Shown here one piece after another: positions 28,304-35,992 of a DNA stretch of 64,000 nt. Position 1 is the first letter of the stretch. The number at the start of each line of letters is the position of its first letter. Below the pieces are notes generated by a model. It was not told where the DNA came from. It was given only the letters and a program-made list of their open reading frames with translations, and ran no database searches. The DNA is from Lachnospiraceae bacterium (GTDB lineage Bacteria > Bacillota_A > Clostridia > Lachnospirales > Lachnospiraceae): contig JAFWYN010000019.1 of the NCBI GenBank assembly GCA_017522685.1, positions 205,492 to 269,491 of the forward strand, read 5' to 3'. A program made the translations under genes and the position numbers.

Positions 28304-30526
28304 TTACCAGTCTATGGCAGGAATGCTGTCCCCCACAAGTACTTCACCGGTATCCGGGTCAAGCAGTGCTCCTGTCACCGGATCCTTTAGATAACCCGTG
28401 GCCGGATCCTTTTCATAGCTTTTCCACTCCGGCGCTTCATAAGTAGTATTACCCTGTCCGTTGCCCTCATTCAAACCTTCCATGGCCTCCTGTTCCAGGG
28501 TTTCATCCACCTTGCCGTAAGTATTCTCCAACTGCAATGCCTCCAGTTCTGCTATCTCAGATGCACTCAGTTCTTCCGTCATATAAATATTCAGATAAGG
28601 CAACACTTCCGTCAGCACACTACGCACAATACGGGTGGCAAATTTCGCATCATCCTGCTTTGCCGCATTGGGTCTGTCCACCACCACATAAATAGCAATT
28701 TCCGGGTCATCCGCCGGTGCAAAGCCCATAAAGGATACTACGTATTCCTTATTTCCTCTGGGCAAGGTCTGTGCCGTACCGGTCTTTCCGCCTATGGCAT
28801 AGCCTGCAGGTCTGGCGGTTTTTCCGGTTCTCTGATTTCCGCCCTCTGGCATTACTACCGCTCTGCAGTATTGCACAATCTTTTCTGATGTAGCTGCTGA
28901 TACGGTCTGTTTCAACACTCTGGGTTCGATGTTTTCTACAATAGCGCCCTTGGAATCGGTGATTTTGTCTACCAAGTGAGGCTCATAATAATATCCGCCA
29001 TTAATCAATGAAGAAAAGCCTGCTACCATCTGAATCATGGTTACATTAAAGTTCTGTCCAAAGGTATTGGTTGCAAGATCCGCATCCCCCATTTTTTCAT
29101 CAAATAAAAGATCCACGGTTCTGGCTTCTCCGGCCAAATCCACATTGGTTTTTAATCCAAAATTAAAAATCTGCTGAAATTTTGCAAAATTTGTTTTGCC
29201 GATAGCCTGTCCTATATGCATCATAGCCACATTACAGGACCATGCAATGGAACTTTGCACATCCACTGCACCTTCACCGGTACGCACATGACAGTGAATA
29301 TCATGACCACCTATATGCAGCTTACCGTTACACTGATACACTTCGTTGCCCGTAATCGCACCACATTCCAATGCCGTAGCCACGGTAAAGGGCTTTGCTG
29401 TGGAACCGGGTTCGTAAGTATCGGAAATACAGAAGTTCTTCCACAGATAATTCAGATTCTGATACAGAGTAGCATCATCCATGGCATCCAAATCCGCCTG
29501 TGTAATGTATCCACCGGTCTGCTTACCTTTTTCATCCACCATTACATTTCCCAACAATTTAGAAGGGTCTTTGATATTATTCAGGTCAAAATTGGGATAA
29601 CTGGCCATGGCAAGAATCCTTCCTGTATCCACTTCCATGATAATACAGCCCACATTCTCCGCGCCGTTTCCTTCCCTTACCGCATTCTTATTGGTTTCGT
29701 TAAATTCATACAGTTTGTTTTCTACGATTTTTTGGATATTTACATCAATAGTACTGTGAATGGTGTAGCCGTCCACGGCAGGCTTGATGGTTCTTTCTAC
29801 TAAAGAATCATCTCCCAGATAACCGTATTCCCTGCCATTGGTACCATTCAACATATCGTTGTAATACTCTTCCAGACCATATGTACCCGTATTATCCTTA
29901 CCTGTAAAACCGATCACGTCGCAGGCCAGTGTGGAATGAGGGTAAATCCTCTGATATACCTCTTCAAACCAGATACCTTTAATCAAGTCCTTTTCATTCT
30001 CTTCTGCCCTAGCCGCCTTATATTCCTCAAATGCCTGCTTCTGCTCGAAATTCAAAAGCTTCAGAGGGATATAGTACTTTGACGCCTTATTGGTTGCTAC
30101 ATGCTTACGGATTTCCTGCATATCCAACTGGGGATAACAAGCTTCCAATGCCTGTAAAGTAGGCTCCACGTACTTCTCGTCATAGTTGATAACAGATGCG
30201 TCGATTACCAGGTTGTAATATTTTTCACTGACTGCCAGTTTCACACCCTTGGCATCTACGATTTCACCTCTTTTGAAAGGCAATGTTACACTGCTGTAAT
30301 CCTGCTGCTTCAAAATCTCTTTATTATACCGGGTACCATTCTCACGGGATATCCAAATCAAACGAATTCCCAACCCCACAAAAGCCAGTAGTACTAAAAC
30401 AAATAGTACCACCAGCTTCTTTTGCATGTAGATACGAAATCTCTGTGATTTCTTATCCTGTTTTTTATTCTCTCTAGACTGCTCTCTTCCGGGTTCCCTT
30501 CCGGAACCTCTTCTCTGTTCACTCAC
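28304..30526 (-). CDS. Class B penicillin-binding protein (PbpB/FtsI type)
   Basis: About 740 residues from the GTG at 30526, which has GGAG 8 bp upstream; a GTG three codons earlier is too close to it. A basic cytoplasmic tail precedes a membrane helix (about 37-62). The transpeptidase motifs are complete: Ser378 in EPGSTAKP (Lys381), SCN 433-435, and KTGTAQ at 584. A ~75-residue acidic C-terminal tail with two DPxTG-like repeats (YLKDPVTGALLDPDTGEVL) replaces PASTA domains. It should be the essential septal transpeptidase working with FtsW and FtsL. It follows ftsL by 17 bp. (Numbers counted from the longer start.). Confidence 0.9.
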   Translation of the reverse strand: MSEQRRGSGREPGREQSRENKKQDKKSQRFRIYMQKKLVVLFVLVLLAFVGLGIRLIWISRENGTRYNKEILKQQDYSSVTLPFKRGEIVDAKGVKLAVSEKYYNLVIDASVINYDEKYVEPTLQALEACYPQLDMQEIRKHVATNKASKYYIPLKLLNFEQKQAFEEYKAARAEENEKDLIKGIWFEEVYQRIYPHSTLACDVIGFTGKDNTGTYGLEEYYNDMLNGTNGREYGYLGDDSLVERTIKPAVDGYTIHSTIDVNIQKIVENKLYEFNETNKNAVREGNGAENVGCIIMEVDTGRILAMASYPNFDLNNIKDPSKLLGNVMVDEKGKQTGGYITQADLDAMDDATLYQNLNYLWKNFCISDTYEPGSTAKPFTVATALECGAITGNEVYQCNGKLHIGGHDIHCHVRTGEGAVDVQSSIAWSCNVAMMHIGQAIGKTNFAKFQQIFNFGLKTNVDLAGEARTVDLLFDEKMGDADLATNTFGQNFNVTMIQMVAGFSSLINGGYYYEPHLVDKITDSKGAIVENIEPRVLKQTVSAATSEKIVQYCRAVVMPEGGNQRTGKTARPAGYAIGGKTGTAQTLPRGNKEYVVSFMGFAPADDPEIAIYVVVDRPNAAKQDDAKFATRIVRSVLTEVLPYLNIYMTEELSASEIAELEALQLENTYGKVDETLEQEAMEGLNEGNGQGNTTYEAPEWKSYEKDPATGYLKDPVTGALLDPDTGEVLVGDSIPAIDW

Positions 30527-30543
30527 ACGCTTCACTCCAGACT

Positions 30544-31029
30544 TTAATTACTTTCATCCACCTTACGAACATAGTCGTAGTTTACACCTGCGTAAGAAAC
30601 AATCTGTCCTTCCTTGGGATAGGTCATGCCCAATTCTGTGATTGCCACCCTCTTTACTTCCTCTATATCGATAGAACTTTCGATTCTGGAAAGCGCTTCC
30701 GCATTTTCCATACGCATAGTGTTCAATATCTTCTCCTGTCTGGCGATTTCCGCATTTAATGTGGTGATGTCCGCATTCAAACGGATATAACCAATCAACA
30801 CAACCGCAGCTATCGAGAAAGCCATCAGTAAAAAAGCGATGTAACCCAAGCTCATATACTTAGCCTTTTCACGATTCTTTCTTGCAGAATTGCTTAATAC
30901 CTTCTTTTGCGGTTCTTCAAACTGTCTTCTGACATCCGGCTTTGTTACTGTATTTCCATAAACATATGCGCTTCTTTCATAAGCGGTTCTGTTCACTCTG
31001 TTGCGATTTCTTTCAAATTCTGTTGCCAC
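30544..31029 (-). CDS. ftsL: FtsL-like septum protein
   Basis: 161 residues from the GTG at 31029 (VATEFERNRN), chosen because CAGGAGG lies 7 bp upstream; the open frame extends 21 codons further but would run through that site. A basic cytoplasmic part precedes one membrane helix (about 62-85, YIAFLLMAFSIAAVVLIGYI). A short coiled coil follows (NADITTLNAEIARQEKILN), then LGMTYPKEGQIV, typical of FtsL/septum formation initiators. It bridges FtsQ and the FtsW-PBP pair. Sequence conservation in this family is low, so the call rests on architecture and position between rsmH and the PBP. Confidence 0.82.
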   Translation of the reverse strand: MATEFERNRNRVNRTAYERSAYVYGNTVTKPDVRRQFEEPQKKVLSNSARKNREKAKYMSLGYIAFLLMAFSIAAVVLIGYIRLNADITTLNAEIARQEKILNTMRMENAEALSRIESSIDIEEVKRVAITELGMTYPKEGQIVSYAGVNYDYVRKVDESN

Positions 31030-31078
31030 GTTTATACCTCCTGTATCCTTACCCAATCCTTTGGATGATATTTCTTTC

Positions 31079-32008
31079 CTATTTTTTCTCAAACACTCTC
31101 AGCTTTGCACTTTTTGAACGGCTGTTTACTTCCAGTTCTTCTTTAGAGGGTAATATGGGTTTTCTTGTAACCACCGTTCCTTCCGGCTTTTTCCCGCACA
31201 CACATACCGGGAATTCAGAAGGACAGGTACAAGGATTCTCCTTATTCTTGAACGCCGTCTTTACGATTCTGTCTTCCAGAGAGTGGAAGGTAATAATGCA
31301 CAATCTTCCGCCCGGATTCAACAAATCCACCAAGTCATCCAAGGCTTCCCTTAATACCTCAAGCTCCCGGTTGCATTCAATGCGGATAGCCTGATAGGTC
31401 CGCTTGGATGGATGACCATTCTGCCGCATCTTGGCCGGTATGGCAGCCTTAATAATCTCATTCAACTCTCCCGTAGTTTCAATGGGCTTATCCTGTCTTG
31501 CCTTCACAATATGCTTTGCAATATTCTTTGCAAAATTATCTTCTCCGTAATCTCTGATAATACGGAACAGATCCATCTCACTGTATCCGTTTACGATATC
31601 TTTCGCTGTCAGACTCTGTCTACGGTCCATACGCATGTCCAACTCTGCGTCAAACCGATAGGAAAAGCCTCTTTCTTCTGTATCTAACTGGTAAGATGAA
31701 ACACCCAAATCCAACACGATACCGTCCACTCCGGTCACCCCCTGCTCCATAAGGGCCGCCTTCATATTGCGGTAGTTGTTGCGAATAATACAAACCTTGT
31801 CGCCATATACGGAAAGCCTCTCTCCTGCTGCTGCGATGGCTGCATCATCCTGGTCGATTCCGTAGAAACGACCGGTGTCCAATCTCTTACACACATGAAA
31901 AGCATGTCCGCCTCCGCCCAAGGTACCATCCACATAGATGCCATCCGGCTTGATATTTAAATATTTGATGGTCTCGTCTAACAAAACGGAATAATGCTTG
32001 AACTCCAT
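31079..32008 (-). CDS. rsmH: 16S rRNA (cytosine-1402-N4) methyltransferase
   Basis: 309 residues. The SAM-binding loop reads [15 protein letters not shown], followed by [21 protein letters not shown] and a C-terminal [12 protein letters not shown], all hallmarks of RsmH/MraW. It methylates C1402 in the decoding centre. A CTGAGGAG site precedes the ATG. It lies 17 bp after mraZ in the usual dcw order. Confidence 0.96.
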   Translation of the reverse strand: MEFKHYSVLLDETIKYLNIKPDGIYVDGTLGGGGHAFHVCKRLDTGRFYGIDQDDAAIAAAGERLSVYGDKVCIIRNNYRNMKAALMEQGVTGVDGIVLDLGVSSYQLDTEERGFSYRFDAELDMRMDRRQSLTAKDIVNGYSEMDLFRIIRDYGEDNFAKNIAKHIVKARQDKPIETTGELNEIIKAAIPAKMRQNGHPSKRTYQAIRIECNRELEVLREALDDLVDLLNPGGRLCIITFHSLEDRIVKTAFKNKENPCTCPSEFPVCVCGKKPEGTVVTRKPILPSKEELEVNSRSKSAKLRVFEKK

Positions 32009-32025
32009 GTTTACTCCTCAGAAAA

Positions 32026-32457
32026 CTAAAAAATCAATCCCAAATCTGCCATGGCTTCGGTGATGGCGTTCATATCTACGCCTTCCTCCATAGCGCTCCA
32101 CTGCTCTGCGCTCCAGATTTCAATACGCTTACCCATACCTACCAACACTACATCTTTTTCCAAACCGGCAAAGCTTCTTAGCTGTGTCGGCATCAGTATT
32201 CTACCTTGCTTGTCCACTTCTACCTGGGTCGCACCTGCCAGAAAGAAACGTGTATACTGTCTGGTTTCCAGCTTACCCATAGGCAATGCAGAAAGTTTTT
32301 CTTCGAATTCAGCCCAATTCTTGTTGTCAAACACAAATAGGCAGCCATCCATTCCCTTTGTAATTACGAATTCATCTCCCAACTGCTCTCTGAATTTTGA
32401 AGGAATGCTCAACCTGCCTTTTGCGTCCATCGTATGATTGTACTGACTCATAAACAT
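32026..32457 (-). CDS. mraZ: Transcriptional regulator MraZ
   Basis: 143 residues from the ATG at 32457 (MFMSQYNHTMDAKGRLS), matching the start of known MraZ; a second ATG two codons earlier is possible. Two AbrB-like repeats each carry the DxxGR signature: DAKGRLSIPSKFRE at ~10 and DKQGRILMPTQLR at ~88. MraZ forms ring-shaped oligomers and controls its own operon. Three direct repeats lie between its promoter and start. AAGGTGGTG precedes the start. Confidence 0.95.
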   Translation of the reverse strand: MFMSQYNHTMDAKGRLSIPSKFREQLGDEFVITKGMDGCLFVFDNKNWAEFEEKLSALPMGKLETRQYTRFFLAGATQVEVDKQGRILMPTQLRSFAGLEKDVVLVGMGKRIEIWSAEQWSAMEEGVDMNAITEAMADLGLIF

Positions 32458-32491
32458 CTGCAATCACCACCTTCAGAAGCAAAAACTACTC

Positions 32492-32546
32492 GTTTTTATC
32501 CCACTTTATGGGGTATTTATACCACTTCATGGGTTTTTATCCCACT
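32492..32546 (-). promoter_or_regulatory. Three-copy MraZ-type operator
   Basis: The 15-mer AAGTGGGATAAAAAC (minus strand) occurs at 32532-32546 and 32492-32506. A copy with two changes lies at 32513-32527. Starts are 19-21 bp apart, about two helical turns. TGGG-type repeats in front of mraZ are the known binding sites of MraZ in other bacteria. Confidence 0.7.
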
Positions 32547-32556
32547 TAATGAGTTA

Positions 32557-32585
32557 ATTCTATACCATTACGCAGGTTTTTGCAA
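32557..32585 (-). promoter_or_regulatory. dcw cluster promoter (PmraZ)
   Basis: Minus strand TTGCAA (32580-32585), 17-bp spacer, TAGAAT (32557-32562). The operator repeats begin about 11 bp downstream of the -10 box, consistent with repression by blocking initiation. Confidence 0.6.
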
Positions 32586-32687
32586 TACATTTTTAGACAA
32601 ATATTAAAAAAAATTAAAAAAATATAAAGTTTTACAAAAAGCAACAGAAAAAGCCGCCAAATTCCCTAAAAATAGGCAAAAAAATAA

Positions 32688-32709
32688 CGCTCTGCCCTAA
32701 GACAAAGCG
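32688..32709 (-). terminator. Terminator of ychF-lgt
   Basis: Minus strand CGCTTTGTC/GGCAGAGCG stem (two G-T pairs, 4-nt loop) followed by TTATTTTTTT, 16 bp after the lgt stop. Confidence 0.75.
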
Positions 32710-32724
32710 TCGTTTTTGAACATT

Positions 32725-33612
32725 CTATTCTGCTTTTGCTTTTCCTTTTTTCTTGATGTTAACTCTCACCAACACCTCAATAATCACCGACACCATAAAC
32801 AACGAAATTCCCAGCATCTGTGACACCGCAATGTTAGTACCGGCAAATTTCAACTGATCTGTGCGGATTCCTTCCACGAAGAAACGAATGATACCATAGC
32901 CGCCTAAATAAATCAGACATATCTCACCATTAAACTTTTTACGTTTATGGTACCATGCCATAAATATAAATATCACTAAATTCAGCAGACCTTCATACAA
33001 AAAGGTGGGATGCACCTGAATGTAATTGGCACCGGCAGGGATATGACTCTGTATATTGGCCGTAATGTCCGATGGATGCGCCACCGCCTCAATGGGTATT
33101 CTCATTGCAAACAGATTGTCGGTATATTCGCCGAATACCTCACGATTGAAGAAATTCCCCCAGCGACCGATAATCTGTCCCAAAATCAAGCCCTGGACAC
33201 CACAATCAGCCAATTGGAAGGGATTTCGCTTCTTAATCTTACAAAACACAAAGCATGTTATAAAGGCGCCGATTACCGCTCCGTAAATAGCCAAACCACC
33301 ATTTCGAATATTAAGGATACTCCACAAATCATTCTTATAGGAGTCCCACTCAAATATCACATAGTACACACGGGCACCGATTACCGAAAACACCACTGCC
33401 CATATAGCAAAGTCCCAAATCTCATCCGGGTCCATACCGCATACCTTTGCTGCACGCTCTGCCATTAATATTCCGACTAGCACGCCCACCCATATCACAA
33501 TTCCATACAAATAAATATCAAAGTCTCCCAGCTTAAATCCACTGGGCACATTCTTCAAATATATCCCCAGGTTGGGAAAGGCAATATCCATTGCATTCAT
33601 GATTTCCTGCAT
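32725..33612 (-). CDS. lgt: Prolipoprotein diacylglyceryl transferase
   Basis: 295 residues with about seven membrane helices. The Lgt signature GQIIGRWGNFFNREVFGEYT (about 140-160) contains the essential Arg and the substrate-binding residues. The His-Gly type segment is replaced by YGIVIWVGVLVGI near the start. Lgt adds the lipid to the lipobox Cys of prolipoproteins. Two starts are close together (33612 and 12 bp downstream), both with usable sites. It follows ychF by 11 bp and ends at a terminator. Confidence 0.93.
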   Translation of the reverse strand: MQEIMNAMDIAFPNLGIYLKNVPSGFKLGDFDIYLYGIVIWVGVLVGILMAERAAKVCGMDPDEIWDFAIWAVVFSVIGARVYYVIFEWDSYKNDLWSILNIRNGGLAIYGAVIGAFITCFVFCKIKKRNPFQLADCGVQGLILGQIIGRWGNFFNREVFGEYTDNLFAMRIPIEAVAHPSDITANIQSHIPAGANYIQVHPTFLYEGLLNLVIFIFMAWYHKRKKFNGEICLIYLGGYGIIRFFVEGIRTDQLKFAGTNIAVSQMLGISLFMVSVIIEVLVRVNIKKKGKAKAE

Positions 33613-33623
33613 AACAAACCTTC

Positions 33624-34721
33624 CTATACGTTGAATCTAAAGAGAATTACATCTCCGTCCTTTACTACGTACTCCTTACCTTCCATACCTACCAGACCCT
33701 TTTCTCTGGCTGCTGCCAAAGATCCCTGCTCCAGTAAGTCCTTATAATTTACTACTTCAGCCTTAATAAAGCCGCGTTCAAAGTCGGAGTGAATTTTGCC
33801 TGCTGCCTGAGGTGCCTTGGTACCAATCTTAATGGTCCATGCACGGGTCTCGTCCTCTCCGGCAGTTAAGAAACTCATGAGGCCAAGCAAACTATAGCTT
33901 GCCTTAATCAGTTTCTCCAAACCGGACTCACTTAATCCCAAATCCTCTAAAAACATTGCTTTTTCATCGTCATCCAGCTCGGAAATCTCCTGCTCAATCT
34001 GAGCACAAATCACAAATACTTCACTGCCTTCTGCTGCCGCAAATTCACGAACGGTCTTTACACCTGCATTGGAAGCCGCATCATCCGACAGTTCATCCTC
34101 TGCTACATTTGCCGCATAAATAGTGGGCTTATAGGTAAGCAGATTATAGGAACGTAAGATTTCTTCCTCGTCCTCATTCTCACATTCCAAGGTCTTAGCC
34201 ATCTTACCGCTTTCCAGATGTTCCTTCAACTTCTCAATCAAAGTCACTTCCTTGGCCAAAGTCTTGTCCATCTTAGCCTGCTTAGCCACCTTCGCATAAC
34301 GTCTTTCCAAAATCTCCAAATCAGAGAAAATCAACTCAAAGTTAATAGTTTCGATATCTCTCAAAGGATTGATATTGCCATCCACATGGATAACATTAGT
34401 ATCCTCAAAACAACGAACCACGTGCACGATAGCATCCACCTCGCGGATATTACTTAAGAACTGGTTACCTAAGCCTTCTCCCTTGGATGCCCCCTTAACC
34501 AAACCTGCTATATCCACAAATTCGATTACCGCAGGGGTCACCTTCTTGGACTGATACATATCTCCCAACAGCTTCAACCTCTCATCCGGCACCGGTACGA
34601 TACCGATATTCGGGTCTATGGTACAGAAGGGATAGTTAGCTGACTCCGCTCCTGCCTTTGTTAACGAATTAAACAATGTACTCTTTCCTACATTGGGTAA
34701 ACCTACGATTCCCAGTTTCAT
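33624..34721 (-). CDS. ychF: Obg-like ATPase YchF
   Basis: 365 residues. P-loop [15 protein letters not shown] at the N-terminus, G3 [14 protein letters not shown], then a coiled-coil insertion and a C-terminal TGS domain ([20 protein letters not shown]). In YchF the usual G4 NKxD is replaced, giving ATP preference; here the corresponding place reads YAANVAEDE. It binds ribosomes and responds to oxidative stress in known species. AAAGGAGGAAAT precedes the ATG. It is the first gene of a ychF-lgt unit. Confidence 0.95.
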   Translation of the reverse strand: MKLGIVGLPNVGKSTLFNSLTKAGAESANYPFCTIDPNIGIVPVPDERLKLLGDMYQSKKVTPAVIEFVDIAGLVKGASKGEGLGNQFLSNIREVDAIVHVVRCFEDTNVIHVDGNINPLRDIETINFELIFSDLEILERRYAKVAKQAKMDKTLAKEVTLIEKLKEHLESGKMAKTLECENEDEEEILRSYNLLTYKPTIYAANVAEDELSDDAASNAGVKTVREFAAAEGSEVFVICAQIEQEISELDDDEKAMFLEDLGLSESGLEKLIKASYSLLGLMSFLTAGEDETRAWTIKIGTKAPQAAGKIHSDFERGFIKAEVVNYKDLLEQGSLAAAREKGLVGMEGKEYVVKDGDVILFRFNV

Positions 34722-34801
34722 TTTTATTTCCTCCTTAAAGCCCCTGCTGCCATGGGCTATGTATTAGAATTACCGATCTATATTCCGAACACAAAACAAA
34801 A

Positions 34802-34836
34802 GTCCGGCACGATATATTATAATATCACAACCGGAC
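34802..34836. terminator. Bidirectional hairpin upstream of ychF
   Basis: GTCCGG/CCGGAC ends (34802-34807, 34831-34836) close a long, mostly self-complementary AT-rich inner stem. T-rich runs follow on both strands (CCTTTTTT on plus, CTTTTG on minus). Confidence 0.55.
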
Positions 34837-34876
34837 CCTTTTTTCAACTTCATTCTTTCTGTACCCACTCATTTCG

Positions 34877-35014
34877 TTATGGCATTTCAGGTGCCTCCCA
34901 CGAAACAGCCTGTAATTTGCCATTCTTGCCCGCCTTGATTATGCTGCTGGTTACAAAATTATAAAAAAGCGGATACCCGCGTATCCGCTTGGGAGAATTG
35001 CTTCGCAATTCTCC
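34877..35014 (-). pseudogene. Possible 3' remnant of a lost gene
   Basis: An open stretch of 45 codons without ATG ends VTSSIIKAGKNGKLQAVSW then EAPEMP and a TAA. It reads like a genuine protein C-terminus, followed by the hairpin at 34802-34836. The upstream half overlaps two hairpins, and a stop lies just before it. The whole 34722-35095 gap otherwise holds only terminators. I cannot name the family. Confidence 0.3.
34967..34990 (-). terminator. Terminator-like hairpin downstream of rsgA
   Basis: Perfect 10-bp stem AAGCGGATAC/GTATCCGCTT with a 4-nt loop, followed on the minus strand by TTTTTTAT. A second perfect 9-bp hairpin with a CTTCG-type loop lies next to it at 34992-35014. Confidence 0.7.
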
Positions 35015-35058
35015 TTAATCTCCACTACTGTACTCGCGCAATTTCCTATAGTTTAAAA

Positions 35059-35083
35059 AAACCAGACCTCATCAGTCTGGTTT
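35059..35083 (-). terminator. rsgA (end of long operon) terminator
   Basis: AAACCAGA/TCTGGTTT stem, 9-nt loop, then TTTTTTTAAAC on the minus strand, 13 bp after the rsgA stop. Confidence 0.85.
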
Positions 35084-35095
35084 CTATAAAATAAT

Positions 35096-35974
35096 CTAAT
35101 ATTTCTTCCTATCCTTCAACTCCTGGTACAGCAACTTATAATTCTCATAGCGAAGCTTAGCAATCTCACCATCTGCCACAGCTTCCTTCACACCGCACAC
35201 CGGTTCATTCATATGGGCACAGCCTGCAAACTTGCAATACTTCTCATGATTCACAAATTCCCGATAGTATTTCGTCAGGTCTTCTTTCTCCATATCAAAC
35301 AGTCCCAAAGAACTAAAACCGGGAGTGTCCAGGATATAGGTATTCTCCTCCATGGCTATCAGCTCCGAATGTCTGGTGGTGTGCTTTCCTCTTTCTATCT
35401 TGCTACTGATGGCACCGGTTTCCATCCGAATACTGCTCTGCAGTTCATTGATAATGGAAGATTTGCCCACACCGCTGGGTCCTGCCACAGTAGTTGTTTT
35501 TCCTACCAGTTTTTCCTTCAGTGCATCCAATCCCTGTCCGTTTTTTGCACTGACCTGTATGGTTTCATAACCACAGGAACGGTAAATCTCTTCATAGGAA
35601 TCCCCGTCCTGCTGTTCATCAATGTCCGCCTTATTAAAGCAAATGATACAGGGAATTCCCTGTTGCTCCATCATAATTAAAAATCGATCCAATAAATTAA
35701 AGTTGGGCTGGGGCTTTACAATTGCAAAAATCACCAACGCCTGGTCAATATTTGCCACCGCAGGGCGAATCAGCTCACTCTTTCGGGAAAGCAACTTTTC
35801 GATATTCCCCTTAGCTTCTTCCTCATCCAGAATCTGTATTTCTACATCATCTCCCACTAAAGGCTTCTGATTCTCTTTTCGAAAAATTCCCTTTGCCTTA
35901 CATTCGTATATTCCTTTATCCGGCACATGCACATAATAAAATCCTGCAATTCCTTTTACTATCTTTCCTTGCAT
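35096..35974 (-). CDS. rsgA: Ribosome small-subunit GTPase RsgA
   Basis: 292 residues. An N-terminal OB domain (GKIVKGIAGFYYVHV) is followed by a circularly permuted GTPase: G4 FNKADI comes before the P-loop GPSGVGKSSIINEL and G3 DTPGFSSLG. A C-terminal zinc site has CKFAGCAHMNEPVCGVK (Cys-Cys-His-Cys). RsgA checks late 30S maturation. It is the last gene of the murE-to-rsgA run, behind prkC by 18 bp, an arrangement also known from Bacillus (prkC-yloQ). AAGGATG precedes the ATG. Confidence 0.96.
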   Translation of the reverse strand: MQGKIVKGIAGFYYVHVPDKGIYECKAKGIFRKENQKPLVGDDVEIQILDEEEAKGNIEKLLSRKSELIRPAVANIDQALVIFAIVKPQPNFNLLDRFLIMMEQQGIPCIICFNKADIDEQQDGDSYEEIYRSCGYETIQVSAKNGQGLDALKEKLVGKTTTVAGPSGVGKSSIINELQSSIRMETGAISSKIERGKHTTRHSELIAMEENTYILDTPGFSSLGLFDMEKEDLTKYYREFVNHEKYCKFAGCAHMNEPVCGVKEAVADGEIAKLRYENYKLLYQELKDRKKY

Positions 35975-35992
35975 TCCGTTTCATCCTTATGG

